Source: Megachile rotundata (Eukaryota > Arthropoda > Insecta > Hymenoptera > Megachilidae). Taken from it: a stretch of DNA of 64,000 nucleotides. Below, piece after piece: positions 36,101-51,100 of this stretch. The notes under the pieces are model-generated. The model was given only the letters and a program-made list of their open reading frames with translations, had not been told where the DNA came from and did no database searches. Position 1 is the first letter of the stretch. Each line of letters opens with the position of its first letter. The translations under genes were made by a program, and so were the position numbers. The DNA is taken from NCBI RefSeq assembly GCF_050947335.1, contig NC_134985.1, positions 19,087,190 to 19,151,189 on the forward strand, given 5' to 3'.

Positions 36101-39100
36101 CTGAGTTCTGTGCGGAATATGAATTTTTAACCGCTGTAACCAGACGCTCGTGTTTCAAAACATTGTGTTTTTCGATAACACGTTTTCAAATTAGTCTCAG
36201 AGCAATTTTCCGGTTTTTCCGCGAACCGAAATTTCTGTAGAGTTGTGCAATACTACCTAACGTTGTTTTAGCAGGTAATTCCCTGAGGCGTCGATGTATT
36301 TCGCGATCACGCGAAGCCATTGTTTCGTTTGCGAAGAATTATGCGAATCCCAGCGAGTAAAAAAACATCTTCGCGGCGTTAGTCTCGCAATTTGTTGCCG
36401 GAGGAACGAACAAGATCCTCGCGATTCGACGTACAAATTCATGTAAATCTCGACGGTGATGCAATAAACGAAACATTATCTTCAGCCGCGCGATTAAGTA
36501 TGCAGCGCCATCGGGTCGTTCGTTTAATTACGCTCATCCTCCTGTGTTATTACGTACCGAATACTTCATAAATCAATCATTCAAGTATTCTTCGTTCGCG
36601 AACCGCGATGCACCGCCTCGCTGAACATAGATTTATAGATCAGTTCGATGTACAATTTTCGACAGAATTCATTGACAACCGCGAATGGATTTTGCAACAA
36701 TAATTCGCGCATTAAACCGCAACAATGGAAAGTTTTTCAAACGATTGCGAGGAAAATTAATCGAGCCTAGCCACGCGAGGCAGCAGATTTATCGACTTGA
36801 CGCGTCTTCGTCGGACGAATCGATTGAGGATTTTAATGAATCGTTCATAAGGTTTATGCATCGTTAACGTTATATGCAAATTCCTGCGCATCGAATGCGC
36901 GAATATTTTACATTCCTGGTAAAACTGTTTGCAGGTATAAGATTAGAGCATGACCACCCAACATAAATTAAACTCCTTAATTCGATGTATGTTCTTCCAT
37001 AGTAACAAAATTTACAAAACACTTAATTCTTTTCTTGTATTTTCCGAGAATCGGAATCCTGTGTCAGTATTGTTTGGGTTATTCACGGAGACATAAATGT
37101 AGAAATCGAAGTAGTTTAGAGAATGACAGCCTGGGTCTACAGGAACCCGTAGGGTCCATAAAATAAGAGTTTATCTCCTGTCGCCGGTGTTCATAAAAAT
37201 TAGTATTGTATAGAGTCCATAAAGCCAGGTCCTTGCGTCACTCTTCGAACTTTCCTGTTTTAGTAAACTGCGTTACTTGTCCATCCACTGTTTATCGACA
37301 ACCAGTACGTATTTGCATTTATCTTTCAGTTTTTACAGACCGAGCGTAATAACTATCGTAACTTTGTGGACGAGAGAGGTTAATTATGACGCGTCTCTAT
37401 CTAAAGTGCCAACGTAATGTCTGGTGTACGTAGAAACACCGCGTAACGCGTGCAACCACGCGGGGGTTTACGAGCGTGTGGTCGCGGATCACGCGTCGTA
37501 TGAATGGTGTGGGACAATACTTCCTACCATGACCCACTGACACACAAACAAACGTATAACTCGATATTCGTGTGGCCCGATGCAGGTTTTTCTTTTCTCG
37601 ACTAATAAGACTGCGTAACTTTTCGTCGATTTTGAAACGCGAAAATCGCCGGGAAGCGGCACCGTAAACAATTCCGCCTTGTTTATGAAATTTCGAAACG
37701 AGTTTGAGAAATCATCGGAATTCGACGTATTCGAAGGATGGTAAAATGTACCGCTATACTTTCACTCATTTCCAGGAGATATTTTTTTCGATGACGTTGG
37801 CGAAAACGGTCCAATGGGACCCGTTCTCCGAAATTTTCGTCATCGATTAAAAACATCTTCGTGGAAGTATTCTCGGATATTTACATATCTTCTGAGTGTC
37901 GCGCGTTTTATTACATTTTCTATCGTTACGGTCTTGTAGATACATTAGGGTGAGAGTTGAATACAACCGGATATCCGAGGCTTTTCATAGCACTCGCTGT
38001 TTCGTTGTTGAAATATGTGTCTCTGTATCAAATAAGATCGGTAACAAACCGAGTAACGTGGTCATAAAATCATTCCGTTTGCATAAAATATCGACCTGTT
38101 TATTCGCGTGTCAAACAATATAGATATGTATAGCAACATGGCTGTCGATAATACACGGCTTTTCACTTTGACCTCGTTTGCACTACGTTTCGTCGGCGCT
38201 ATACAGGCTGCGGGATTTGAATGTAAAGTCATTGTTGCTTCGTGATTGGTATTGACGAAACCTTCGTTTGGTATCATCGTCCTTCGGTGACATTCAGCGT
38301 AGATACTCGTCGCAATTATATCGGCGAACCATGTTCACAGCGTTAATGACGCTATAAAATCCGTCGAAAGCAATAAGTTCGCATAGGTGTAACATGGTAA
38401 ACGTTTCGTCACGAAAATATTGCGAATTCAGTGTACTCGTTGGTCGTAAAATCGATCTAACCATGACACGAATTAGTTTCGGGGTTAAAGTTCTCTAAAT
38501 ACATTTAACTTTAACTGAGTTTATCGTCGTCGTTCAAATATTTAGATGTTCTTTAAATACGATACTTCAAATGAGTTTATTATTATCGTTAGAAGATTCC
38601 ACAATGAACCTCTGCCTAATTTCTAAATGAGTGGGCAACATCGAAAGCGCCTGTCGTCCGGTGTTTCGTCACGATTGTTAATCGCTGAAAGGGAAATTTC
38701 GTATCCCTTCCATCTATTTCTGTGTCTAGTTACACACGGTAGGTGTTTCGAGAACTAATTTTACAAATTGCTAAATTGCCGGTGTTATTATCGGTAAGTA
38801 ATGTTGGAGGACTTAAAAGGGTTAGCCTTGAAAATGACCATGAGAACTGGTAATAGTTCAATGAAAAGGAATCAATGTCAATAGAGAAATATTTTTATAG
38901 TTGCTCCACGAAGGCGATCCTAATTTCCTTGGTAACATTATTCCTAATTGAAACAGCAGATTTTATTCTTGCGTTTTAAAGATTAGCACAGTAGCGAGAC
39001 TAATATGATTATAATTAGCATGCGATGTTAATCTTAATAATAAACAATATTCATTTGTTTTTTCACAGATGGCGAGGCTCTGTTTACAAGTTAATCTGGC

Positions 39101-42100
39101 GAGAACTGCTGGCCTACCTTTTCTTCTACTACCTCATCAACCTTACATACAGATATGCGCTGAACGAGCATCAGCGGGTGTGAGTACATGAATACGTTCA
39201 TTTGAATATCTTTCCCGCGCCGGTTTCCTTCAGACACCCGAAGGCTGAAGCCTTAACCGGTCAGGAGCATCGTCGCACAAAAAACGAGGCTCATCTCCTT
39301 GAAATTAAGACATACCAATAAACGAAACTTTTTTTCTTCAGCCTTCGCGAATACCGATTAAAGTAAAATCCATCTCCGCGACAAGTAGGCTCTTTTGTAA
39401 ACGAGACATAAACATTATCCACCCTCCGTTTCGTCATCGGTTTATCCTGCAAAAAAGCGAACTCGATGCGTGGGTTACGAGTTGCCGTAACCGCAACTTT
39501 TACGAACGTCGATAAACCCACGCGACACCGACCTTGATCGAGCAACAAAGCCAAAGCCTCCGGTACTTCTGATCGAGATTACGTTTCATCGAATAACCTC
39601 GACAAATTGATTGCAGCCCAGTTTTATTAACATAAATACCGTTGTCAATTTGTGCGTACACGAACGAACAGCACGGTGTTGGTCGACTTTTTCTTCTTTA
39701 CGACCGCGTTTCCACCCGACTCTTTATTGCACCCGGTATTACCTGCTCGCGATTCGAAACGACCGTTAACAGAAAAAATAAACGTCAATTTGCATAATTA
39801 CGACTCGAGCGATCGATTAAATTTCAGGTAGAGACATCGTTTATGGGAAGTGGAATTTAAAAATCGCGGTGGGAAATGTATGGTACACCGTGTAGAGATA
39901 CGGCCTTCTATTTAAACGTATTACAACGCGTACTTTAACGGTGTAACAAGTACCGGTAGGATACTACATGTGGTGTTACAACGCGTTGCAGTGTGTCGAT
40001 CACTCGTGGTATCACGTGCAATAATACTATACTGTGGTACCACACGAGGCGATATTATGCGTGATTATACTGCGCGTGGCTGTCACTACATGTAGTGATA
40101 CCACGCATAACAGTATTATACTCTATGGTACCACATGTGTCGGTACCACGCGTGAAACTACTACACACTATGGTACCACATGTGTCATACCACGCGTAAG
40201 ACGACTACACACTATGGTACCACATGTGTCGGTACCATGCGTAAGACTACTACACACTATGGTACCACATGTGTCGATACCACGCGTGAGACTACTACAC
40301 ACAATGGTACCACATGTGTCGATACCACGCGTAAAACTACTACATACTATGGTACCACATGTGTCGATACCACGCGTAAAACTACTACATACTATGGTAC
40401 CACATGTGTCGATACCACGCGTAAGACTACTACACACTATGGTACCACATGTGTCGATACCACGCGTGAGACTACTACACACTATGGTACCACATGTGTC
40501 GATACCACGCGTAAGACTACTACACACTATGGTACCACATGTGTCGATACCACGCGTAAAACTACTACACACTATGATACCACATGTGTCGATACCACGC
40601 GTAAGACTACTACACACTATGGTACCACATGCGTCGATGCCACGCGTAAAACTACTACACACTATGGTACCACATGTGTCGATACCACGCGTAAAACTAC
40701 TACACACTATGATACCACATGTGTCGATACCATGCGTAAAACTACTACACACTATGGTACCACATGTGTCGATACCACGCGTAAAACTACTACACACTAT
40801 GGTACCTCGTGTGAGGAACACAACATGTTGTGACATCACGTGTGCTTATACCACGTACAGCTATCACTACGCGTAGCGATACAATGCGTGGAGATACAAC
40901 ACGTAACGATACCATCCACACGTACCAATACTCTGAACTTACACGCAGTAATGTATCGCCACGCATGCTGATCCAACATACGAGAATATAAAGAACCAAT
41001 AAAAAATTGTAATGTACCAAACATTTACTGTATATCAAAACCCTATAATCACGGTTTCCACATTGTTACAAGAGGGTTAGCTGTACTAGGAAATGCCAGC
41101 AGCATGATATTTCACGTTTGCATCCCAGATATATTGTGGCCACTTAAATCGCGGATATCGTAAATAAAATTGTTGCCCCTCGCGGTATACAAAGAGCATT
41201 TTACACAATACGCGGTTGGAATGTGCCTCGGTCTCGTCCGGGATCGGCATTAAAAAACGCATAAAAACGTAACCTGTTATTTATGCAGAGATAAAAAAAA
41301 GGAGAAACAGAGGGACGAAGAAGCGCGAGCCAAAGCTGCTGGATGCAAAAAGGTCTCTCCTTTGAACAGCTTCGATTCGCTTGGTTTAAATTTAGAACCG
41401 TAGGGCCGGTTTGAAGTTGGTTTAGGGTCCGAACCGACTGAACAATCATACACGGGATTCGCCTTATAAAGACGATCGTATATTTCGAAGATTTTGAGCG
41501 GTAAATTTTCGTCTTCTAATACGATTTTCTCGATCGTAAAATTGTTCGGCACCGTATTATCGTGCTTTTTATACTTTGCAGATTCGAAACTTTCAAGATT
41601 CTCAGTTCATTACGACGTTTATGAGATAACTTATTTCCTTGCCTTGTAACTTTTATGTCGTACAGTTAGAAAAGACACAACATAGTTGTAAGATAAATAC
41701 AACTGAACAAACAGTAGGTGAATAGCGTGAAATATTACTAATCAGTGTTAGGTGCTTAAGTCAAATATACTCGACGATATGGATTCCTTACATCCGTTCG
41801 TGTCTTTATTCTTTAATTCGTTTTTCTATAACACGTGAATCAGTGATACCTCCAAGAAAATTATCTCTTTTTGTCTTTTTATTTACAGAAATACTGTTAG
41901 AAAATTTTCGCGTGTTACTGTGAAATCTTATTGGAAATTCCCACTTAGCAATAGTTAGCGATACGTAAGACCGGTAGCGGTCTGGTTAAATGACGGTATC
42001 ACCTCAACCTTGCTCCACTTGTGTTACAAGAATTCCACCATGTGCGATATACAAACTACGCAAATATCTAAACCGATCTATCTATCATTCCGACTTAATT

Positions 42101-45100
42101 AAGACTTTGAGTGATTATTCGCACTGCTGACACTTACTTCAAAATTTGACTGAATGTTTCATTGTTGCAGAATATTCGAAAAAATCAGGTACTACTTCGG
42201 CAACTCGAGCGAATCGATACCCATGTCGTTCGTTCTGGGATTTTATGTGAGTCTGGTCGTGAAGCGATGGTGGGAACAGTACAAACTATTACCGTGGCCG
42301 GACAACTTAGCCCTGTTCATCAGCGCGGCTATTCCAGGAAACGTAAGTACGAAACAATTTCTCTTTAAGAAATAAAGTTCACGTACAAATACATAAGCTA
42401 TGAGACTATCAGTCTCATGAGACTATCTATCAGAATTTAGGGTTCTAAAAAATTTTAAATTATATAAATTTAAAGTTGCAAAGATTCAACATCTTAAAGT
42501 ACCAACAATTCCAAAGATTCAAACTGTTAAATTAACGAAGAAGGAGCGCTTCGATGAAAAATACGATTCTCCTAAGTCGAACGTCGCGTGAAACAACGAA
42601 CTTAGCCTTGCTCGGTCGCGGCGCGTTTGTCTCATTACGCTAATGAATTGCCGTGACACGTTTCGGTGTCGTTAACCTAAGTAGGTGCCAACTCGAAGTC
42701 ACGCCACACCCAACAACGACGAAAAGAAAAAAAAAATACGCGGAACGATCATCCCATAATTGGCAAGCGAACAAATCTTCTTGTTCCTCTTGGACTAACG
42801 GATAAGTCGAACGATACAGAGAACGTTGTGCTATTCTCGCGACCCTTGGCACGCGATTCGAGACACGCTCGCACGCGCGTTCACGCGACACCTTCTGCAC
42901 GATCGTCAGCGAGAAATTGTCGCACTTTGTCGTTACTTTCTCTGATCGCGACGAATCGGCCGATAACGAAAGTTCTTTCCCTACCTCCGCTTCGGTGGCT
43001 GGTGGTGAATCTTAAAAAGCATCAAAAGCTATTCGCGAACTTTGTATTACTTCATCGTTATCTAACGAGGCTCTTACACGAGGCGATTACGAGGGCAGAT
43101 TTCTCGGAGGAGGAAAACCTTCGACTCTAGGGAACCGAACAATTCGGTCTTCGAATTCGAACGATCTCTGGTCAACGACACAATGTCGAAGTGAAAGTGC
43201 AACGTGTATCGAGAAACAAGGACGAACCTACGCTCTTCGCCAGCGATGGGCAAGCGAGGGCGCGATGCACTCAGTATTTTAATATTTCTATATTCATAAA
43301 TTTCAAAATCTACAAATTGCAAGATTCATTTCCTGCAACTTTTGAGTATTCCAATAAATTCGAGTTTGCAAGAAATTCGCCACGTTAGCACTTTCGATGG
43401 TGAGACGATTACGAACCCTTGCAAGAAAGTTGCACTTGTCGAACAGCTAAGCATCCTCTCAGAATACCAGCTAAGCATCTTCGATCCAGAGGAATATCAG
43501 CGTCGACGAACAAGGTCTCTCGAACCGCGGAACGGGACTGTGATGTTACACGTACGGAGAAGAGTGGTGCTCGTGTAGTCACGCAACGCAAAGTTTGTGA
43601 ATGAGCAGCGAGCGAGTGGGCAGCACGAGCTTTTCTGGGGCTGTGCCTTTCATTGAAATCTAATTGGAATTCAAGTCCCAAGGCGAGAAGGATGGCTCGA
43701 CTGACTCCCACCGTCTTCACGGCAAGATCCTTTTCGAGCTGCCAAGCCGTGCATTTTTACACGCGCGACGCTTAGTCGCGGCGGGTTCCAAGGAAGAAGG
43801 GACTTCGTCTGTCTTTGGGACGGCAGGAAGAGATTCGACTGATCGCGACGGAAACACCGTGTACGCTTGTTCACACCGTAAACCGTTGGAAAATCAAGAT
43901 TCAATGAAGAGACAACTTGTTGCCTGATCATAATTAATTAGCGTAAAGAGAAACGTATTCAGCAGAAAACGCTGTTGAATATAGAATTGTCGAAAAGCTA
44001 TACTATTTAAGAAAATTGTATCTAGGTTAATGAGCTAACAGTTTAGAGTCGAAGGTTCGTGCGTCGCTGAACTGGACAGGTTTTTGGTATCTGTAGACAT
44101 GCCAGAAGTAGTCGAGACAGGAAGGTTTCAGAAAAAGTATGCGAAGAACGATCGGTGTTTCTATGTCCTAAGTCAGAGAAACAAGAGTAACTAAAAGAGT
44201 CTAAGATGAAAAAAGTTACTGACAACTAGATAAAGTAAAAATTAATAGTTCGAGTGACGAAGACAAAAGTTTCTAAATTCTAATTTCGGTTCGTAGAGTA
44301 TAGTTAGATCCCATCTCTAATCGAAGTCGCCTTTGAAACAGATTACTGTTATGCGAGCTTGGAATACCCGAAGAGATCAATAGCTTGGCATTGCTTGGGG
44401 CAGTGAATGCGAAGAACCTACGTCAAGGTGAAACTAATTAGCTGATGATCGTGAAACGTTTAAAAAAGTCTCCTTACGGAATCCAGATAACCCCATTTTT
44501 TCCGGCTAAACATTGAGGATGGTACGAAAAAAACGAATGTCTTAGACCGTCGGTAATACATTAGAATCAATCAGCGTGACAGTAACTCATGGAAGCTATT
44601 TATATTTCGTAATTAACGTAAAGCTCAAGAAAGCGTAATTCAATGGTTAGAAGCGTTAACGAACGTCGGTGTTGAAACGCTCGCGGAACATACCGAAGCA
44701 AACAAGTGTAATTAATTAGGAATAATCGCGTTTCCTTCGCTCGTTTCGCGCCAACCAACTTTCTTCTACGGATCCAGACGGATCGTTCTGAAATCGGCAC
44801 GTGGCGCAACGGCCACGTGTTATTAGCCGGACGAAAAATGTTAGTTTCGACAAACTTTCTTCGCTCGAGTCGCATGCATTATATCGAGCGGACGAAACGT
44901 GCCTCGATCCACAAAATACTTCATCTAGATCTGTCGTGATCCACATACGTAACGATCCGATGGCGGGTCGTTCAATTAGTACATTCGCGGACTGGAATGT
45001 CTACTCGCAATTATATAATGCGAGATGTATCTACTACTGTATTTCAAACCATTTTTTAGCCAATTTATTCGTATCAATGCTTCACGATCGGTTTATTAGG

Positions 45101-48100
45101 TTGTTGCGTATCAAATGTCGCATTTCGAAACGTGAAAAGTCTCATTGATTTCGTAACTGAACGGTATCGTAAAATGACACCCTGGTGTAGCAGTTTAATG
45201 TTTAGTCTGACTAAGTTACTTTATGATTATTACAATAATCGTTATTAAATTATATCTGAATCTCCTTCTGAATCTGAGCAACTTTTAAAAATAGAAAAAA
45301 ATTATACTTAAAGAAGTACTTCCATCCAAGAATTTCAGTTACATTATACATTAATAAATAACGCATCTGTATGTTACATCGTTATTAGACTAAACAATTC
45401 CTCCCGTCGATCATTATATGAATGACTTGTCACATGAAATGAATTAACGTCGAGCGCGTTGACGATTAATCGATTACTACGTGGAAAAAGAATGGCGCAT
45501 CTGCGAAAACTCGCGACAATGTACTCTCGATCCAAGAATCGAAATGATTTCCGAGCAAATTGACATTCTGTCATGCCTCGCACGATCGTTCACCGTGTCC
45601 ATCGTTGATTACAAAACGCTCGCACGGTTACAAAATGCACGCATCGTTAGCCAGAAACGAAAGGAAAAATAGCCGGCAGGCGCCACCGTGGTTTTTCTAC
45701 GATTAATATTGAAATCGGCTCGAAACTGGCGACGATTCGCGATCACGGGCCAACAGAACCAAGGGAAAGTGTGTAGAAGCCACGGGAAACGTGTTCGGCA
45801 TTCGTGCGGCATTCGATACGAATTTTCAAGCAAACGCCTCTCCATTGATATCGACTCGTTTCACTTTTCAATGAAATTGCTTGCGTTTAATATTGCTTAC
45901 GACATAGACCTTATCGCGTTGATAAAAGCTTATATTATTTTTGGCCCACGTGTTTAAACCGTGGTTTAATCACTTAGATCAAATGTTGCTTCTTACTTTC
46001 CATATTTAATGAGCCTTTGTTGAATCTTGTAATTAAATATACGTTGTTGATCAACGCAGGAAATTTTGATGGAAAACAAAAGAGTCCTTGGTCGGTTCTC
46101 GCGAAGCGTTCGCGAGGCGTATCGAAGCGATTTTGACTTTCAGCGAGGAAACATTACGATGATTTATGGAATCGCTCTTTAAATTATTGTTGTATGTTCA
46201 TTAGTCGAGAAATTATCGTCGGGCCGCGTTATTTTGTCTGCGAGTGTCGACTGGCCGAAGCAAGTGTTCGATGGTAATAATTTTGAAATGTTTTCACATT
46301 TGCAGGATGAGAGAGGCAGACTAATGAGGAGAAATATCGTGAGGTACGCGGTGCTCGCGTACGTCATCACGTTGCAGAGGATTTCATTGCGCGTGAAGAG
46401 ACGATTTCCGACGCTTCAGCACATCGTAGACGTTGGTCAGTGAGTTACATTTATTTTTCCCGTCCGATTTACTTTCTTGTTCGGCTAAATGCTGTTTCGT
46501 GACACTCTCGTTTGCCGTTCCGTTGTTCGAGCTATTTACGGAACCGAATCGTGGATTGCGGACGTGTTAAACGTTACGAGAAACTATATAACTGTTTTTT
46601 CTTCTCTTTTCGTACTTCGTCTACCTTGTCGAAAATAATTCTAACACCCGTTACCTTATTTTTAATCGAGCCACGTTACGCAATCTCGTAATTGGTAAAA
46701 GCTAAATTCTCGGTCTAGTTTTTATGTACGATTAAAATTTTTTGTACGCTCATATTTGTACGGTCAGCTGTTCTGAAAATTTGATCAAACCTTTAAAATT
46801 ACTATTCCACGAGAGAAATCAGTCGACTATGAAAGTCCTCGAACATCCGTGACTTGAAATTTTATTTTAATCATTGACAGTTTATTACACTTTCGTATTT
46901 CTGTCATTACGCGTAACAAGTTGCTCACCGAAGATTAATGGATAAAAACTTGAAAATCGTAATTTGGAAGAGAACGTAAGGCTCGATTTGTTTGATGTGC
47001 TTCCTTATCGATTATTGTTGCCTCAAGGACGCGTTGTCAATTAACACGGTAGTTACTGCACGATTAACCTCCTCTTACGGTAACGAAGGACGATTTAGCG
47101 ACCCAGAGGTGAGTAAATTCCTTCCAAAACGAGACACGTGCGAAGATTTTTGGCATTCACCGTGGAATTACAATTAGTCCTTAATAAGTAATTCGTATGA
47201 ATGTATTGTGTGGTAAATAGCTGGGGTTTATTCGTCGAAACCGTTATTTAATCGAAATTGAACTGTGCGTCATACGCAGCCTTGAAACGTTTCGTGAAGA
47301 TTTGTAATACGCTTCTGATACAAACATTATTTATACATCTGGCTTTAAAACGTTTGTATCGTTCATTAATGGCGTCATAGAGGACTTTGGTGTATCGCTT
47401 TTACGCAGAGGTAAAAACATTTCGAAACTCTGACGCGTCGCAATTAAAGATTGATTTACATATCGCGCCGATTTTCACCAGCTTTTGTAGAGTTTCTTTG
47501 CAAAGTTGCTCGTGTCCATCGCACAAGTGGAACAGAAAGTTCAATCACACTACGAACACTTCTCGCACACCGAAGCAACCATTTGCACATTTGCTACATT
47601 GTCACGATTTCTGTCATTCACTGTCCGAGCTTAGATGTGGTATGAAAGATAAAAGGGAGAATGATATTCTTCATGCCGAACCAACCGTCGGAGCTATGTA
47701 CTTGCAACTAAATGAGACATTTATGCTCCGGGCGACTACGCGTGTCAAAATGGACACCTGTTCGCGCCTCGAAGAAAATCTTACGTCTTAATATCGGATA
47801 CGTCTCGATATCAATTTCATGTACAATACATTCGTATCAAATAACAAGACACGACTTCTATCAATTTGCTCTTTTATTTGCATCTCAATTCTTGCTAATT
47901 TTACAGATAAAATATAAAACACAAATAACATTCTTCAAAGGATATTCACGTTAAACAATGAAGTCACAGATACGTCTTCGTGCAAAGACCGTGAGAAAAT
48001 GCGGGAAACAATTGCTCGCGGTATTCCGTTTATTCGAACAAATGATCAGACAAACAGACCATCTTCAGACTCTTTTCTAATTCTAATTAGGAATCTAAAA

Positions 48101-51100
48101 AGTTCGAGACGATTTACCCTAGGTCGTAACGACGTACAGGATCGTTCTTACGGTACTCGGCGAGTAAAAAGAGACCGTTTCTCGGGATGCAAAAGAAAAC
48201 GTACGAATCTCGATGGTTTTTGTCAAATCGACAGCGACGAGGATGCGCTAGATGTCGACTAGAAATAGCACGAATTTTTCATGCCGCGCCGGTTCCGCGA
48301 ATCTTCCATGAACATGAGCGTTCCATCAGCTCCCCAGCGGCCGAGGAAATAAGTGACGAGAGCGACGGCAAGAAACGATCCTTCCGTGGAATTATCTCCA
48401 CGAACACGTTACCATCACGCACAAGAATCGCGAAAGAAAGATGGTCGTTGGCAACGGTGAAAGAGAAGCCAACGAAGACGATCCAAATCCGTTCTACGAC
48501 GACTCTGGAAACTATCCTGTCTCGCCGCGACAAAACCGTGAATCTCTGCGTGAGATCTCCATCAATAATTCATGCAACAGGAATGCGACGCGAGAAAAAA
48601 GCGAGGAACAGCATTTGAAACGGCGAAGGAAGTCGCCTTGGATGCTTGACATCGAACGCGTCGGTCGCTAACACCCGGTCATAATTACGCTTTTGCCGTT
48701 ACCTCTTTTCGATTGATTGTACCGATATTTACGATCGCGTTCAACGAAACACGGGACATAATCTCGAGGAAGCTGGAGGACAGACGGTCCAAGGAGCAAC
48801 GCTAACTCGTTCGTTTATTGTTCTTTTAATAAAATGGTAATGTCTCGGTGACGTGGAGGAACGCGTGTCGCTCTTTTTTGTGAAACTACTCAGACAAATA
48901 ACGTGTTTTGACAAAGTTTCTATTCGAGCAGATTGAACGTCGGCCCGAGAATACGAATACAAGAATTTGATAAGATCTGTCTGAACTTGAAAACATTACC
49001 GAGATTCTATATATAACACTTTCTCGCCGAAATGTTCTGAATCTAAGTCAACTCGTTTTCAACGATCAGATAGGAGCTAACGACGGAATTGTGTGGAGAG
49101 TAAATTTGAGAACGTTGAAATCGCAAACGATTCTATTTACGGGTCGCATCGCGACGTAACCGTTATGGTCGTTGACTTTCGCGAGACCTTGCGAAACACG
49201 CGGATGCAAATCGTCGCTGGTGCGAAACCTTGTGTTGACTAGTTGAAAAATCCGTTCAAAGAATCGCCGATACTTGTTAGCGGCCTCGTAGGTCGCCGAA
49301 ACGCGTAACGTGTTAATCATTCGATAACGGAGGTAGTCGTTCTCTCGATTTTAATTTTAGAACGTTACGTTGCTCGACGAAAGCATACGCAGGTAAACAG
49401 GCGAACGAAGTAGGGGTAGAAAATGACTGAACAGCGAATATCGTTGGCGAGCTTTCTCAAGAGGCGACAGGTACGGGAGAGATTTCCGAGGTAATTAGAA
49501 ACAGCGAAGTGTACCAATTTCGCGAGGATCGCGGGCTGGAAATTACGCGGAGGAAAGAATCTCGAGAGCTGGGTCGCCGTGGCAGCGTAAATCGAACGCC
49601 TCGACTCCAGCCGCCAGGCAATTTTCACGTGCGTCCGGCGTCCGGGTAATTTTCAAGAAGCGAGCCAACACCGCTTAGAAACGCGGAGCGCCGGCGCCGG
49701 CGCCAGTTCCTCATCCTTTTCCTTTTCCTTCTTGGCGAGTTGCTCGTTTTGCTCGTTGTACTCGCTGGCCGGACCAGCGCCATGTAGTTTACCATCTATT
49801 CCCGGCCGATGCGAGTCGACGTTACAACAGGCTTCTTCTGACTGGCTCGCTAGCCTTGCTCGTCGCTTTTTCTTTCCTCCACGAGCCGATCTCTTTCTTT
49901 CTCTTTTCTTCCTGCTCGCATATAGAAATAACCCACGGTAATTACGTAGCATCGACGGTGCACCGATACTGTGTCATTTGATAAGATAATCACGGGCTCC
50001 GATATCCTCGGCCAGTCTCGTTTGTCTCGACTCTGTTTCGTCCAGGCGCCGATTTCATCAAACGTCACGACCTGTCGTCGTTACCATTGATTTTCACCGT
50101 TACATCGTCTCTTCCAACCTTCTCGAACGTTCCCCGACTTATCGTCCGCACGTTATTAGCTGCAGACGTTGGCTAGCTAAGTATACTCTATCGCGTTGTT
50201 TCTACCACTTAACGACCTTGCCTTTCCCATGATCGTCGTGTAACTCGCGATAATTAAGCGATACGTTCCATCTGGCTCGTTTCGTCGAAAACGAGCAGAT
50301 TAAGGTTTCAAGAGCAAGCGATCCCGCACAGATCTATCTACGGCCAGTGCCACTGGACCAAATAACATTTCCGAGACTTTCACGGCTACGGTTATTATAA
50401 CGCTTACCCTCGTATTCACGGATTGAGAATTTCAAGTACAAGAACGTGTTTCTAACGTTTCATCGGCATTGCGAGTAAATTCATTACGGGTATCAGGCCA
50501 TACCGAAACTGGTATGGATCGATTAATCGAGCAATTCGAGAAACGAGCGGAAGCTGATACAGATTGGATCGAGATAAATTGCATTTTATCCGTGATCCGC
50601 TGCGCACAGCCTTATCTCGGATATTCTTAACGAAAATATAGCAGAGATACAGATATCTTGGTCCATCTCGAATCCGTTCGCGATACAAAGTACGAGCAGC
50701 AACCTTCGGAATCCGCTACCAACCCGCTTTCCTGGCGCCACCGGTTCTCTATGACTGTTGTCCGGTCACGCTTTGAAACGCGTGTTCACGCTCCTCGGGG
50801 GGAAGTTGAAGACTTTGACGAATTTGGTACGTGGTTGAAATACCGTTGCGGCGTTGTTTTATTTGCAATTCCTGCGACCGTACCGGTTGCTGTCAGGTTA
50901 TAGAACACGAATGTGGACGACGTTAAATATAGCCAGACATAATGGGAGCTATAATCTATCTCTGGCTACAGGTAGTAATTGGCTAGACTAGCGGGTATCA
51001 GACTCGCGATAGATGCTGCGTCGTCTCGCGAGAGCGGTGGAGCGAGCCATCATCATCATTATCCTGAAGATCGTCGTCGTCGTCGCCGTCATTGTCGTCC

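Noticed and set aside
40034..40876. Open frames of 217-280 codons on both strands
   Set aside because: They are produced by the 45-bp array, whose unit is divisible by three. Every frame is repetitive and the array lies in a bestrophin intron.
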